The position numbers and the translations under genes were made by a program. The notes below the pieces were generated by a model. It saw only the letters and a program-made list of their open reading frames with translations. It had not been told where the DNA came from and did not search any database. A stretch of DNA of 64,000 nucleotides. Source: CAVSUZ01 sp963795415. GTDB taxonomy: Bacteria; Pseudomonadota; Alphaproteobacteria; Acetobacterales; Acetobacteraceae. The stretch is from positions 1,054,001 to 1,118,000 of the forward strand of contig CAWCHQ010000002.1 of assembly GCA_963795415.1 (NCBI GenBank). The letters are read 5' to 3'. The first letter of the stretch is position 1; each line of letters opens with the position of its first letter. Positions 9,034 to 17,344 of this stretch are shown in pieces.

Positions 9034-9467
9034 GGGGCCGGCGCCCTGGCACACAACGTTGGCGGCTGGACCTGATCGACGGCCCGAACATGTCCAATCT
9101 CGGCATCGGCGGCCGCGATCCGCGGACCTATGGCCTCGTGACTTCGTTGGCGGCGCTGCAGAGTGGAATTGCCGCGATGGGTCACGGGCTTGGCCTCGAT
9201 GTGAGCATTTATAGTGCCAACCACGAGGGCAGCATCGTCGCGCACATCTACGAGATAGCATCGGCCGTAGATGCATTCCTCATCAATCCCGCTGCTCTGA
9301 CGCGTTTTGGTGTCCCGACCAAAATTGCGCTTGCTGATGTCCATCGGCCATTTATGGAGGTCCATTTTGCAAATGTCGCTGCGCTTGGATGGGAGGGCGG
9401 CGTCACCACGCCAATAGCGACAGGCGTCACAATGGGATTCCGCCCCTCCATGGCACGATGCTGGTGA
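9009..9467 (+). CDS. Second type II dehydroquinase-like protein, degenerate active site
   Basis: The 152-residue protein keeps the AroQ backbone: LIDGPNMSNLG, GGRDPRTYG (Arg and Tyr of the lid loop present), SANHEGSIVAHIYE, FLINPAALT and FMEVHFANV. Several ligands of dehydroquinate are missing: the GLTH segment reads AALTR (His replaced by Arg), and the HAREEFRRHS segment with its two Arg is replaced by AALGWEGGV. The C terminus ends early in GFRPSMARCW; a frame change there cannot be excluded, because another frame continues for about 17 codons. It is translationally coupled to the first AroQ-like gene. The pair is likely a heteromeric or regulatory variant of the family. Confidence 0.7.
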   Translation: MQSIGAALRGRRPGTQRWRLDLIDGPNMSNLGIGGRDPRTYGLVTSLAALQSGIAAMGHGLGLDVSIYSANHEGSIVAHIYEIASAVDAFLINPAALTRFGVPTKIALADVHRPFMEVHFANVAALGWEGGVTTPIATGVTMGFRPSMARCW

Positions 9468-9473
9468 ATCCTC

Positions 9474-9887
9474 TCAGAGCGGTGTGAAGCGGGGCAGCGT
9501 GACCTCGGGGGTCACATCGTCGAACACCACCCGAACGGGCAACCCGACGCGCGACGCCTCGTTCGGCGCCCCCACGACATTGCCGGTCAGCCGCACGCCT
9601 TCCTCCAGCTCGACCTGCACCGCGTTATAGGGGATGTCGCCCTCAAAGGCCGGCAGCCACGGCTTGTGCACGACCACCCAGGAGGACACGGTGCCCAGCC
9701 CGCTCGCCTGCTTCCAGCTCAGCGCTTCGCCGAAGCAATAAGGGCAGACGGGACCGGGCGGCCAGTGCGGTCGGTCGCAGCCCAGGCACCAGGGCAGCAT
9801 GATCTTGTGCTGCCGGCAGGCTTCCCAGAACGGGCGGTTGTCCGGCGTCAGCCGCGGCACCGGCTTTTTCGCTTGCTGTGCGGCCAT
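9474..9887 (-). CDS. DUF35 zinc-ribbon/OB-fold protein
   Basis: The 137-residue DUF35 protein has an intact zinc ribbon, CLGCDRPHWPPGPVCPYC (CxxC ... CxxC), followed by an OB fold (LGTVSSWVVVHKPWLPAF, RLTGNVVG, VRVVFDD). I chose the ATG at 9887 (MAAQQAKKPVPRLTPDNRPF), which gives the usual family length; the open frame extends far upstream but only over the thiolase-fold gene. The start lies 15 bases past the stop of that upstream gene, so the two form a thiolase/DUF35 pair like those that act as acyl-CoA aldolases. It is convergent with the AroQ-like gene (6 bases apart). In contrast to the DUF35 protein at 3345, its metal site is complete. Confidence 0.85.
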   Translation of the reverse strand: MAAQQAKKPVPRLTPDNRPFWEACRQHKIMLPWCLGCDRPHWPPGPVCPYCFGEALSWKQASGLGTVSSWVVVHKPWLPAFEGDIPYNAVQVELEEGVRLTGNVVGAPNEASRVGLPVRVVFDDVTPEVTLPRFTPL

Positions 9888-9901
9888 TCGCGCAGCCTCC
9901 C

Positions 9902-11081
9902 TCACCGCCGCAGGATAATGGAATCGCCCCAACACGTGCCCCATTGCAGCACGCTCGCCTCCGGGATCTGCCTTGGGCCGGCCTCGCCGCGCAGCTGGCG
10001 CACCATCTCGGCGATCGAGTTCCAGCCGCAGACATGGGCCTCTGAGAGCAGCCCGCCGGAGGTGTTCACCGGCAAGTCGCCGCCCAGCTCGATCCGTCCG
10101 CCCTGAACCCACGCGGCGGCCTCGCCCGGCCCGCAGAATCCGAAACGCTCCAGGGCGAAGAGCACCAGCGGAGAGAAAGCGTCGTACGTGTAGAAACCCT
10201 GGATCGCCTCACGACCGATTCCCGCCTGGCCGTACACCGCGAGGTCGCGCTCCCGCGGCGTCACCCGCTCGGTCGGCTGCTGGTTGATACCGAGTTCCCG
10301 GCGGGGCGAAGATGAACTCGCTGCGGCCCGACCGCAGGCCTTGCATGCCGGCGATATAGACCGGCGGTTTGGGCATGGACCGCGCCCGCTCGGCCCCGGT
10401 CAGCAGCACCACCACCGCGCCGTCGGTGATCAAGCTGCAATCGAACAGGTGCAGCGGATCCACGATCATCCGGGATGCCTGGTACTCGGCCAGGGTCAAA
10501 GGCTTCTTCATGACCGCATAAGGGCTCAGCAGCGCATGCTTGCGCAGCGCGATGGGCACTGTCGCCAGCTCGGCCGAGGTCGCCCCGTAGACCGCCATAT
10601 AGCGCTGCATCGCGAAGGCGGCGCCCACGGCAGGGGAGGTCAGGCCATAGACGGGGTTTTCGGCATGGGTGGCCCCCTGCTCGCGCATTCCCTCGGGGTC
10701 GCCGGGACCGCCAAGTATGCTCATCTCGCGGGTGAAGCTGATGGCGGTGATACACGCAATCACCTTAGCCATGCCGCATGCTACCGCCATGGCCGCGTGC
10801 TGCAGGGCGCTCGTGATGAAGCGGCCATGAGTCCAGCCCTGATGGACGTAATCCACCTCCAGGCCATAGACGTCCGCCATTCGGTCGTAGTCCGCACCGA
10901 GCGGCCAGCCCATATGCAAAGCAAGCCCGTCAATATCCCTTCGATCAAGCTCGGCATCCGCTAAGGCGGCCCGCAGTGCCTTCGCGCCAAGCCCGAGCTG
11001 GCTAACCGGCAGAAAGCGCCCAAACTCGCTCTGGCCAATGCCGACGATCGCGACGTTGCCGCTCAACTGCATTGGTTGCAC
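9902..11081 (-). pseudogene. Thiolase-fold protein (Ltp2-like) with one frameshift
   Basis: The N-terminal part reads MQLSGNVAIVGIGQSEFG and runs to SEFIFAPPG, where the frame changes near 10265-10310. The C-terminal part resumes as TPRERDLAVYGQAGIG and includes DLPVNTSGGLLSEAHVCGWN, the characteristic Ltp2-type C-terminal box. The position of the catalytic thiolase Cys (around GRFITSALQHAAMAVA) has none. Together with the DUF35 gene 15 bases downstream this should form an aldolase-like complex. Either of two ATGs at 11081 or 11072 could be the start. The single indel in an otherwise well conserved gene may be a sequence error. Confidence 0.78.
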
Positions 11082-11194
11082 TCGGCCGCGAATTCGAACA
11101 GCCAGATCTTCACCGTCGTGGCGCCTTGCTCAAGCCGATAGTGTGCGAGCTCGTCGGCGTGGTGCATGAAGACGTATTTTATCGCGACCGGCAT
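11063..11194 (-). CDS. Possible 43-residue protein overlapping the thiolase-fold gene start
   Basis: A short frame with an AAAGGGAGAG ribosome-binding site and ATG at 11194 encodes MPVAIKYVFMHHADELAHYR followed by about 23 residues and ends in the start region of the thiolase-fold gene (overlap of about 19 bases). The good ribosome-binding site and the coupling suggest it may be translated, either as a leader-type small protein or as the remains of a larger gene. I do not recognise the family. Nothing else supports it. Confidence 0.25.
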   Translation of the reverse strand: MPVAIKYVFMHHADELAHYRLEQGATTVKIWLFEFAAECNQCS

Positions 11195-11565
11195 CTCGCT
11201 CTCCCTTTAGTTCCTCATCCGTGGCATTTATCCCATCCATCCACAACATGGTTGCGAGCTGCGGACGCGAAGCAGCTTCGGGAAGGCCCGCAGCTGTCCC
11301 TATGCTGTCGCACCTACATGGACCGGCAGCGCCAAGCCGTCGATGACGCTTCTCGAGCCGTGCCGCCATCCGGCGGATAGACTATGGCGCGACAGTTGGG
11401 AAGGCCGGTGCGCGACACGAACAGATGGGCGGTCGGACTGGCCGGAGGGCGGGTGTGATCCAGCCATAGGCCAGCCCGACCGGTGACGCGGGCTTGAGCC
11501 CTCGTCTGCGGGCCGCGGCGTGTGCGGGCAGGATCGGTTTCTCGACGGCCAAGACGAGGACCGAA
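11195..11565. other. Unassigned stretch before the IS21 element
   Basis: I see no gene with a recognisable family in either strand here. It holds the upstream region of the minus-strand thiolase/DUF35 unit and probably the left end of the IS21-like element, whose terminal repeat I could not place. Confidence 0.4.
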
Positions 11566-12145
11566 GTGCCCGGACGACACGTCACAACCCAGCAGGTGAG
11601 ATTATTCATGCAGTTGCGTCGCCACCACCCCAGGGCATCGCGTCCGCCAAGGCAGGCTTCAGCGAGCGCACCGGTCGCCGCATCGAGACGGATCGCTGTC
11701 TCCCGCCGTGGCAGAGCGCCGGTCTACGGCTGCGTCGCCAAACGCCGGATCCCTTCGCCGGCGTGTGTGGGACGCCGAGATCCGCCCCATGCTCGAAGCC
11801 CCGCCCGGGCTGCGGCCGATCACCCTGCTCGAGGAGATGCAGCGCCGCCACCTCGACCATGACGGGGACCGGTTGCGTCGCAGTCTGGAGCGCCGGGTCC
11901 GTACCCGGCGGGCCGAACACGGCGCCGAGCGTGAGGTGATCTTCCGTCAGGACCATGTTCCCGGACAGCAAGGGCTGTCGGACTTCACCGAACATGGGGG
12001 ATCTCAGCGTCAGCATTGCCGGCCAGCCGCTCGACCAATCGGCTGTATCCACTTCGCCCTGGCCTACTCCGCCTGGGAACATGCCGAGCCCGTGCTCGGC
12101 GGCGAAAGTTTCACCGCCCTCGCCATCGGCCTGCAGAATGCACTC
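11566..12145 (+). pseudogene. istA: istA transposase of an IS21-family element, 5' part
   Basis: The N terminus QQVRLFMQLRRHHP, then AKAGFSERTGRRIE, DAEIRPMLEAPPGLRPIT, EREVIFRQDHVPGQQGLSDF and a stretch ending GESFTALAIGLQNAL follow the order of IS21 IstA transposases, but in several frames (changes near 11630, 11765 and 11990). The coding sequence is cut after about 12145 by an IS110-family insertion and resumes at 13341 with LGGVPAEHRSDSLSAAFRN. IstA is the DDE transposase of IS21. The element is dead both by frameshifts and by the insertion. Confidence 0.82.
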
Positions 12146-12239
12146 TTCTGTAACTGGCCTTTTGGTGTCAATCCCCCCTTCGAGCTGATCCTGCCTTCGG
12201 TTTCGCTCTTCTGTCCGGGGTCGGCGCTGGGCCGCCACC

Positions 12240-13227
12240 TGATGGTGCCTGAATGAGGATCGGCCGGCCAATCTAGCGACGCGTGTTTGACCTTGTGGGG
12301 CCCACTGCCACGCGCCGCCAGCCGCGCCGCCCAGCCCTTCAGCGACGAGCCCTTCACCGGCCGCGTCAGGATCACGTCGGCGGCTTCGTAGAGCGCGGTG
12401 CGCACGCCTTCATCGCCGATCTTCGAGATCCGCCCGGTCACGTCGGTCTCGCCGGACTGATATTTCTTCGGCGTCAAGCCAAAGTGCGCCCCAACCGCCT
12501 TCGACGATCGGAACCGCGCTGGGTCGTCGATCGCCGCCACAAAGGTGAGGGCCACGATGGCACCGACGCCTGGCGCCGACATCAGTCGTCGCGCCCGCCG
12601 GGCATCGCGCGCCAGCGACCGCACGCGTTTCTCCAGCTTGCTCAGTTGCTCACCCAGTGCCGCCCGTGCCGCCAGCAACGCCTCGGTGACCGCCAGCAGC
12701 GTTGGATGGCCGGTCACCAGGTCTCGCTCCCGGCCCTCGAATGTTCTGGGGGTCGTCGCGCCGATCTTCAGCCCGAAGCCGCGCAGAATGCCGCGAAGGC
12801 TCATCTCCATGTCATGCAGCTTCGCCTGCACCAGCTTGCGTGCGCTCAGCAGCGCCCGCGTCTCCTGCGCCGGCAGCGACTTGCAATGCACCGGGCGGAA
12901 CCAGCCCAGCCGCATCAGCTGCGCGATCCCGCGCGCGTCCTTGCGGTCGGTCTTCACCGCATCGCCTTGAACGCGTCCCGCACACATGCCGCGTCTCCAA
13001 CAACTCCACCGCAAGCCCGGCATCCCGCATCCCCGCATAGAGCCATTGCGACAATGGCCCGGCCTCCAGCCCGATCCGTGCCATTTCGCCGCCAAGCCCG
13101 CGGAACCAGCTGACCACCGCCTCCACCTCGCTCGCGACCTTCGCCTCCCGCACCACCCGTCCCGTCGCGTCCACCACGCACACGCTCGAGCTTCCAGCGA
13201 CACCTCGATCCCGGCATACTGCTTCAT
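12240..13227 (-). pseudogene. IS110-family (DEDD plus serine) transposase, frameshifted
   Basis: The protein begins MKQYAGIEVSLEA. The frame changes near 13190, continues as VCVVDATGRVV, ARIGLEAGPLSQWLY and LLETRHVCG, changes again near 12960-12985, then runs VKTDRKDARGIAQLMRLGWF through the C-terminal serine domain: LMSAPGVGAIVALTFVAAID, VGAHFGLTPKKYQSGE and VTGRISKIGD. IS110 transposases are RuvC-like DEDD recombinases that act with a bridge RNA encoded in the noncoding end of the element. Three frames are needed to read the whole protein, so this copy is inactive or the sequence has errors. Confidence 0.8.
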
Positions 13228-13340
13228 GGTCGTCCCTCGATGATGCTTGGAGCAGGCTCACGCCCGACTCCGTTCAGACACCATCACTCTGAGGGACGGC
13301 CACCCCGCCATCTAATCAGCAGCCGGCCCGTTAACCCATC
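13228..13340 (-). other. IS110 5' noncoding end with a hairpin; candidate bridge-RNA segment
   Basis: Between the transposase start and the element edge, the minus strand carries CCCTCAGAGTGATG and, further on, CATCATCGAGGG. CCCTC pairs with GAGGG and TGATG with CATCA, giving an interrupted stem that ends just before the transposase ATG. IS110-family elements encode a bridge RNA in this position. The assignment is by position and stem only; the target- and donor-binding loops were not resolved. Confidence 0.4.
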
Positions 13341-14308
13341 TGGGGTCTCGGCGGCGTGCCGGCCGAGCACCGCTCCGACAGCCTCTCCGCCGCCTTTCGC
13401 AATCTCGACGACGATACTCGCGCCGATCAAACCCGTCGCTACGAGGCGTTGTGCGCCCATTACGAGATGACGCCGACGCGCAACAACGCCGGGATTGCAC
13501 ACGAGAACGGCGCGATCGAGAGCCAGCACGGTCACCTCAAGCGCGGCGTCGCGCAGGCCCTGCTGCTCCGTAGCAGCGCCGATTTCGACAGTCTCGACGC
13601 CTATCGTGCCTGGATCGCCGACCTCGTCGGCCGCCGCAACGCCCGCCGCGGCAAGATGGTGCAGCTGGAATGCGCCGCCCTGCGGCCACTGCCGCCTGCC
13701 CGAACCACCGACTTCGACGAGGCCACGGTGTTTGTCACCTCCAGCAGCGGTTTCGTCCTGCGAAAGGTGTTCTATACCGTGCCATCCCGCCTGATCGGCT
13801 TCCGGCTGCGGGTGCGGCTGTATGACGATCGGCTGGAATGCTTCATCGGTCAGAGCCCTGTCCTGACCCTGCGCCGGGGCCGCAGCCACGGCGAGGGACG
13901 GCATGGCCACATCGTCGACTATACAGGCACATCATCCACAGCCTGCGCTGCAAGCCGATGGCGCTGCTCAACCTGGTCTACCGTGACGCGCTGTTCCCGC
14001 GCCCCGCCTATCGCCAAGCCTGGGAGAAACTGCTGGCCGCCGGCGATCCGTGAGCTGCGTGCAAGACGATGGTGTCGCTGCTGACCCTCGCGCATGAGCG
14101 CGGCTGCCAGGCCGAGCTGGCCGCCGCGCTCACCGAGCAAATGCAGCACGCAGGAACGGCCGGCAGGACGAGCGGCCTGGTGATCGACATCCCGGCGCTC
14201 CGGGCCCGGTTCGCGCCGACGCCGGGGACGATGCCCGAAATCGTGGTCAATCTCCCTCCGGTCGCCAGCTACGACACGCTTCTCCCGTCGATGGGAGAAG
14301 CGGCATGA
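13341..14308 (+). pseudogene. istA: istA transposase of the IS21-family element, 3' part
   Basis: From LGGVPAEHRSDSL on, the segment reads as the second half of IstA: TRNNAGIAHENGAIESQHG (end of the DDE core), AYRAWIADLVGRRNARRG, FVLRKVFYTVPSRLIGFRLR, LNLVYRDALF and a C-terminal ERGCQAELAAAL region. The frame changes near 13925 and again near 14050. The last codons overlap istB by four bases (ATGA), as in intact IS21 elements. Only the 5' half upstream of the IS110 insertion is missing from this piece. Confidence 0.85.
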
Positions 14309-15178
14309 GCGACAGCATCAGCGACACGATCACCGTCGATACCGCGCGGCTGCCGCTGCTGCTCCGTGAGCTTCGGCTGCCGACCATCGCCGCCATGCGG
14401 CAGACCTTCACCGAGCGCGCCGATCGCGAGGCCTGGCCGGCGGCGCGACTGCTGGCGACCCTCACCGAACTGGGAACTCGCCGAGCGCTCCCAGCGACGC
14501 ATCCAGCGACACCTGATCGAGGCGCACCTGCCACCCGGCAAGACCTTGGACAGCTTCGACTTCGCCGCCGTGCCCATGGTCAGTCGTGCGCACGTCGCGG
14601 CGCTGGTCACCGGCGATGGATGGATCGACAGGGGGGTGGCGCGATCCTGTTGTTCGGTCCATCCGGCTCCGGCAAGTCGCACCTCAGTGCCGCATTCGGT
14701 CATGCCCTCATCGAAAACGGCTACCGCGTCCTGTTCACCCGCACGACTGACCTCGTGCAGCGCCTGCAGCAGGCGCGTCAGGCCTTGTCGCTGGAAAGCG
14801 CCATCGAGAAGCTGGACAAATACCATCTGCTGATCCTTGAGGACCTTTGCTACGTGCGCCACGATCAAGCCGAGACCTCCGTGCTGTTCGAGCTGATCGC
14901 GGCCCGCTACGAACGGCGCAGCTTGATGATCACGGCAAATCAGCCATTCGGCGAGTGGACCAGCGTTTTTCCGGATGCCGCTCGCCGCTGTGGACCGCCT
15001 CATCCACCACTCGATAATCTTCGAGATGAACGTCGAAAGCTATCGCCGAAAGGCCGCTGCCGCTCGTACGACACGCAAGCTCAAAGCCCCAGCGACAGCA
15101 AGCGCGACAGTGACGGGCAGCAACACAACACGCCTCCGGCTCCCCCGACGACCGGTGACGTTCCTCCCGTCGGCGTGA
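14305..15178 (+). pseudogene. istB: istB helper ATPase of the IS21-family element, frameshifted
   Basis: IstB is the AAA+ ATPase that helps IstA in IS21 transposition. The frame starts MSDSISDTITVDTARLPLLL. A central part in another frame (near 14470 to 14635) reads ELAERSQRRIQRHLIEAHLP and DSFDFAAVPMVSRAHVAAL. The ATPase core returns as LLFGPSGSGKSHLS (Walker A) and LLILEDLCYV (Walker B) up to about 14978, and the C terminus AAVDRLIHHSIIFEMNVESY is in yet another frame. Three frame changes make it nonfunctional as given. Confidence 0.85.
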
Positions 15179-15757
15179 TCATCGCTCGAAGAGCGCACCA
15201 AGCACACGACGCAGCGCACGCCCGTCGACCCGTGCGTCCACACGCACCGAGGCGCCGCCAGGCAGCACGATCTCGATCAACCCCGCTGCACGAGGCGAAG
15301 CAACCAACGGCACTGCTGCTTGCGGGCCTGTCACGGCCGCGGTGGTGGCGTCCGCCACCGAGCTGGCCGTCTCCGGCCGCTGCGCCTACTACCACATCGA
15401 CGCGCGCGAAATTCGCCGACAGCCGTGGCCGCTCACCGCCGATACGGTGCGTCAGCTGCTGACGCCAGGTGTAGAGCTGCCCGGAACTTATGCCATGCTT
15501 GCGAATGATCTCGGTCGGCGTGCTGCCAGGTCCAAGGCTCTCCGCAACAATCTCGCGCTTCTGCTCAATCGACCGTCGGCGTCGCCGCTCACCACGCGTG
15601 ATCACCTCGACCCGCTCGGGACGAGCGGCCATACGAGCAGTCGTATGACCGCTCTTTGGACTCCCGTCCTGATCGATCGTCGCCTGCTCGGCGTCCATGC
15701 GCTACCATCAGCGCACGTCACAGCCTCAGCGCAAGGCGGGCTCAACGCGCCGCTTAC
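15170..15757 (-). mobile_element. IS66-family remnant with tnpA and one terminal repeat
   Basis: The minus strand encodes an IS66 TnpA-type protein: RRRRSIEQKREIVAESLGPG with the helix-turn-helix PTEIIRKHGISSGQLYTWRQ. It is followed in another frame by GLIEIVLPGGASVRVDARVD and RALRRVLGALR, the usual TnpA C terminus. After that only the first codons of a TnpB-like start (MITPTGG) remain before the IS21 sequence. The outer end at 15757 shows GTAAGCGGCGCGTTGAGCCC on the minus strand, which matches the GTAAGCG-type IS66 terminus. The element is cut at its inner side near 15170. Confidence 0.72.
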
Positions 15758-16205
15758 CGAAGAAGTCGCCTTCTTCCGAAGAAAGAAGCACAGCTTCGAT
15801 CCCGTGACGGGCCTCAACCTATATGGTGACGAGCGCCTGATCCGCGCTCGGGAGGCGATGCTCCTCGCCATCACGATCTTCAACAGCGGTGGCAATCGGT
15901 TTAAGGCCGAGATATTTGCGGTCCTCGCCGCTGAACGCCGACGGCACGACTTTCGCACTGAGCTACATGCTGTCACGCCCCGACTGCCCCATATCCAAAG
16001 GCATCAAGAACAACCTCCTTGCGCTCAAGGCGATCCGCGACGAGGTTGAGCACAAAATGCTCGGCAGAAGCGACGTGAAGTGGCTTCCGCTATTCCAGGC
16101 GTGCTGCCTCAACTTCGACAAGACACTTGTGAACTGGTTCGGGTCCCGGGTGACGCTGCAGAGCGAACTTTCCGTCACGCTACAGCTTGGAAGGCTGGAG
16201 CTGGG
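15758..16205 (+). pseudogene. DUF3644 protein remnant, truncated at both ends
   Basis: Immediately after the IS66 end the sequence reads FFRRKKHSFDPVTGLNLYG and REAMLLAITIFNSGGNRFKA. After a frame change near 15920 it continues FALSYMLSRPDCPISKGIKN and ALKAIRDEVEHKMLGRSDVK, the signature part of DUF3644 proteins. The start is lost at the IS66 junction, and the end fuses into sequence before a recombinase gene. DUF3644 proteins are often found in variable and mobile regions and have been linked to phage defence, but no function can be claimed for this fragment. Confidence 0.65.
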
Positions 16206-16269
16206 TAGCGGATCGATGTCCGCAAAGGGATACCTTCCCGGACGGGGCCACAGGGTCCGTCGGCCCGCG

Positions 16270-16885
16270 ATGGGCGCCCGCACCGTGTTGTATGTGCGGG
16301 TCTCGACCCCGGATCAGAAACCGGACCTCGAGTGTGACGGGCTGCGCGGCTACGCCGCGCGCCGGGCTCGAGGTGGTGCGGGACTACTCTGATGTCGCCG
16401 TATCAGGTCGAAGAGAAGGCCGGCCGCAGCTGAATGCTCTGATGGCGGCGGCGAGGAACCGCGAGATCGAGTGCGTGCTGGTTTGGAAGTTCGATCGCTT
16501 TGCCCGCAGCACGCGCCACTTGTTGTCGGCGTTGGAGGAATTCGACCATCTCGGCGTGCGGTTCATCAGCGTCCAGGATCAGATCGACACTGACAGCCCC
16601 ATGGGGCGCGCTATGTTCACCATCATCGCCGCGCTGGCAGAGCTGGAATCATCGTTAATCAGCGAGCGGGTCACGGCAGGGATGAAGGCGGCCGCGGCGC
16701 GGTGACGGCATCTCGGCCGCCCACCCCTCGCGCGAGGCATCATCAAGGAGATCGCGGCCCTCGCCGCCTCGACCGAACTCAGCATCCGCCAGGTTCAGAA
16801 GGAACTCGCCGGCAAGGCGAGCCGCGGCGTGGTCGAACAGATTACTAAGCGCGTTCGCGCCACGGCGCCGACGCCCGCCTTGTGA
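16270..16885 (+). pseudogene. Serine recombinase (resolvase/invertase family), frameshifted
   Basis: The ATG at 16270 gives MGARTVLYVRVSTPDQ with the catalytic Ser of RVST. A frame change near 16360 leads to AGLEVVRDYSDVAVSGRREG, VWKFDRFARSTRHLL and ELESSLISERVTAG, the helix E region. A further change near 16702 recovers GRHLGRPPLARGIIKEI and the C-terminal helix-turn-helix SIRQVQKELAGKAS. The protein therefore has the full resolvase layout in three frames. It probably belonged to a transposon or integrated element together with the next fragment. Confidence 0.78.
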
Positions 16886-17223
16886 CCACTTTTACACGTA
16901 TCCTGAACCTACCCCTGGAAGAGAAGATCGACACCAACTCCGCGGCCGGCGAGCTTGTGTTCCACGTGTTCGGCGCGATCGCCCATTTCGAACGGCGCCT
17001 CATCGCTGAGCGAACGAACGACGGGATCGCTGCCGCCCGTGCGCGCGGGAAGCGCCCCGGCCGTCAGCCGCTCGATGCCGACAAGATCGCGGCCGCGTTG
17101 AGCCTGGTGAAAGCAGGCCTGTCCCCCACCGCCGCTGCCCGGCAACTTGGCTTGGGGAGATCCACCGTGTACCGCGAGGTCAGCCGGACTGGCATTGGCA
17201 TGCAGCCTCCGCAAACCTCTTGA
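16882..17223 (+). pseudogene. C-terminal part of a second serine recombinase
   Basis: This 113-residue frame lacks the catalytic N-terminal half. It reads LEEKIDTNSAAGELVFHVFG, AHFERRLIAERTNDGI and a helix-turn-helix SPTAAARQLGLGRSTVYREV, the C-terminal half of Hin/Pin-type invertases and Tn3 resolvases. The preceding residues TTFTRILNLP do not match the family, so the 5' part was replaced. A GTG at 16882 overlaps the previous stop, but that is likely accidental. Confidence 0.75.
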
Positions 17224-17254
17224 TCCCAGCGTTCCGCCAACGTTCCCTCTTAGC

Positions 17255-17271
17255 GTTGTTTATCTAACAAC
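17255..17271. repeat. Small perfect palindrome between recombinase and lysR ends
   Basis: GTTGTT and AACAAC flank a 5-base loop (TATCT). It lies between the recombinase remnant and the lysR stop. It could be a recombinase core site or a weak terminator stem; no T-run follows. Confidence 0.3.
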
Positions 17272-17344
17272 CGATGCTATGACCCCTTGAAGACCCAGGC
17301 CGGGTTCCGGTTGCTGATCTCCCCGCCCGAAGAGCGCCGAGGGT

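Larger units (their letters stand above)
12146..13340 (-). mobile_element. IS110-family insertion sequence inside istA
   Basis: The istA protein sequence continues across this segment if it is removed (GLQNALW | GLGGVPAEH), which places the boundaries near 12145/12146 and 13340/13341, an element of about 1.2 kb. It contains one minus-strand DEDD transposase gene, a 113-base noncoding end on its 5' side and a shorter noncoding end at 12146-12240. As expected for IS110, no terminal inverted repeat or long target duplication is seen. Confidence 0.75.

Noticed and set aside
8388..9467. Shikimate-pathway aroQ genes
   Set aside because: Key residues for dehydroquinate binding are replaced in both, and the genes sit in a catabolic operon and not with aro genes.
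11606..12271. Minus-strand frame of 221 codons over the IS21 and IS110 junction
   Set aside because: It is antisense to istA fragments that match IS21 transposases on the plus strand.
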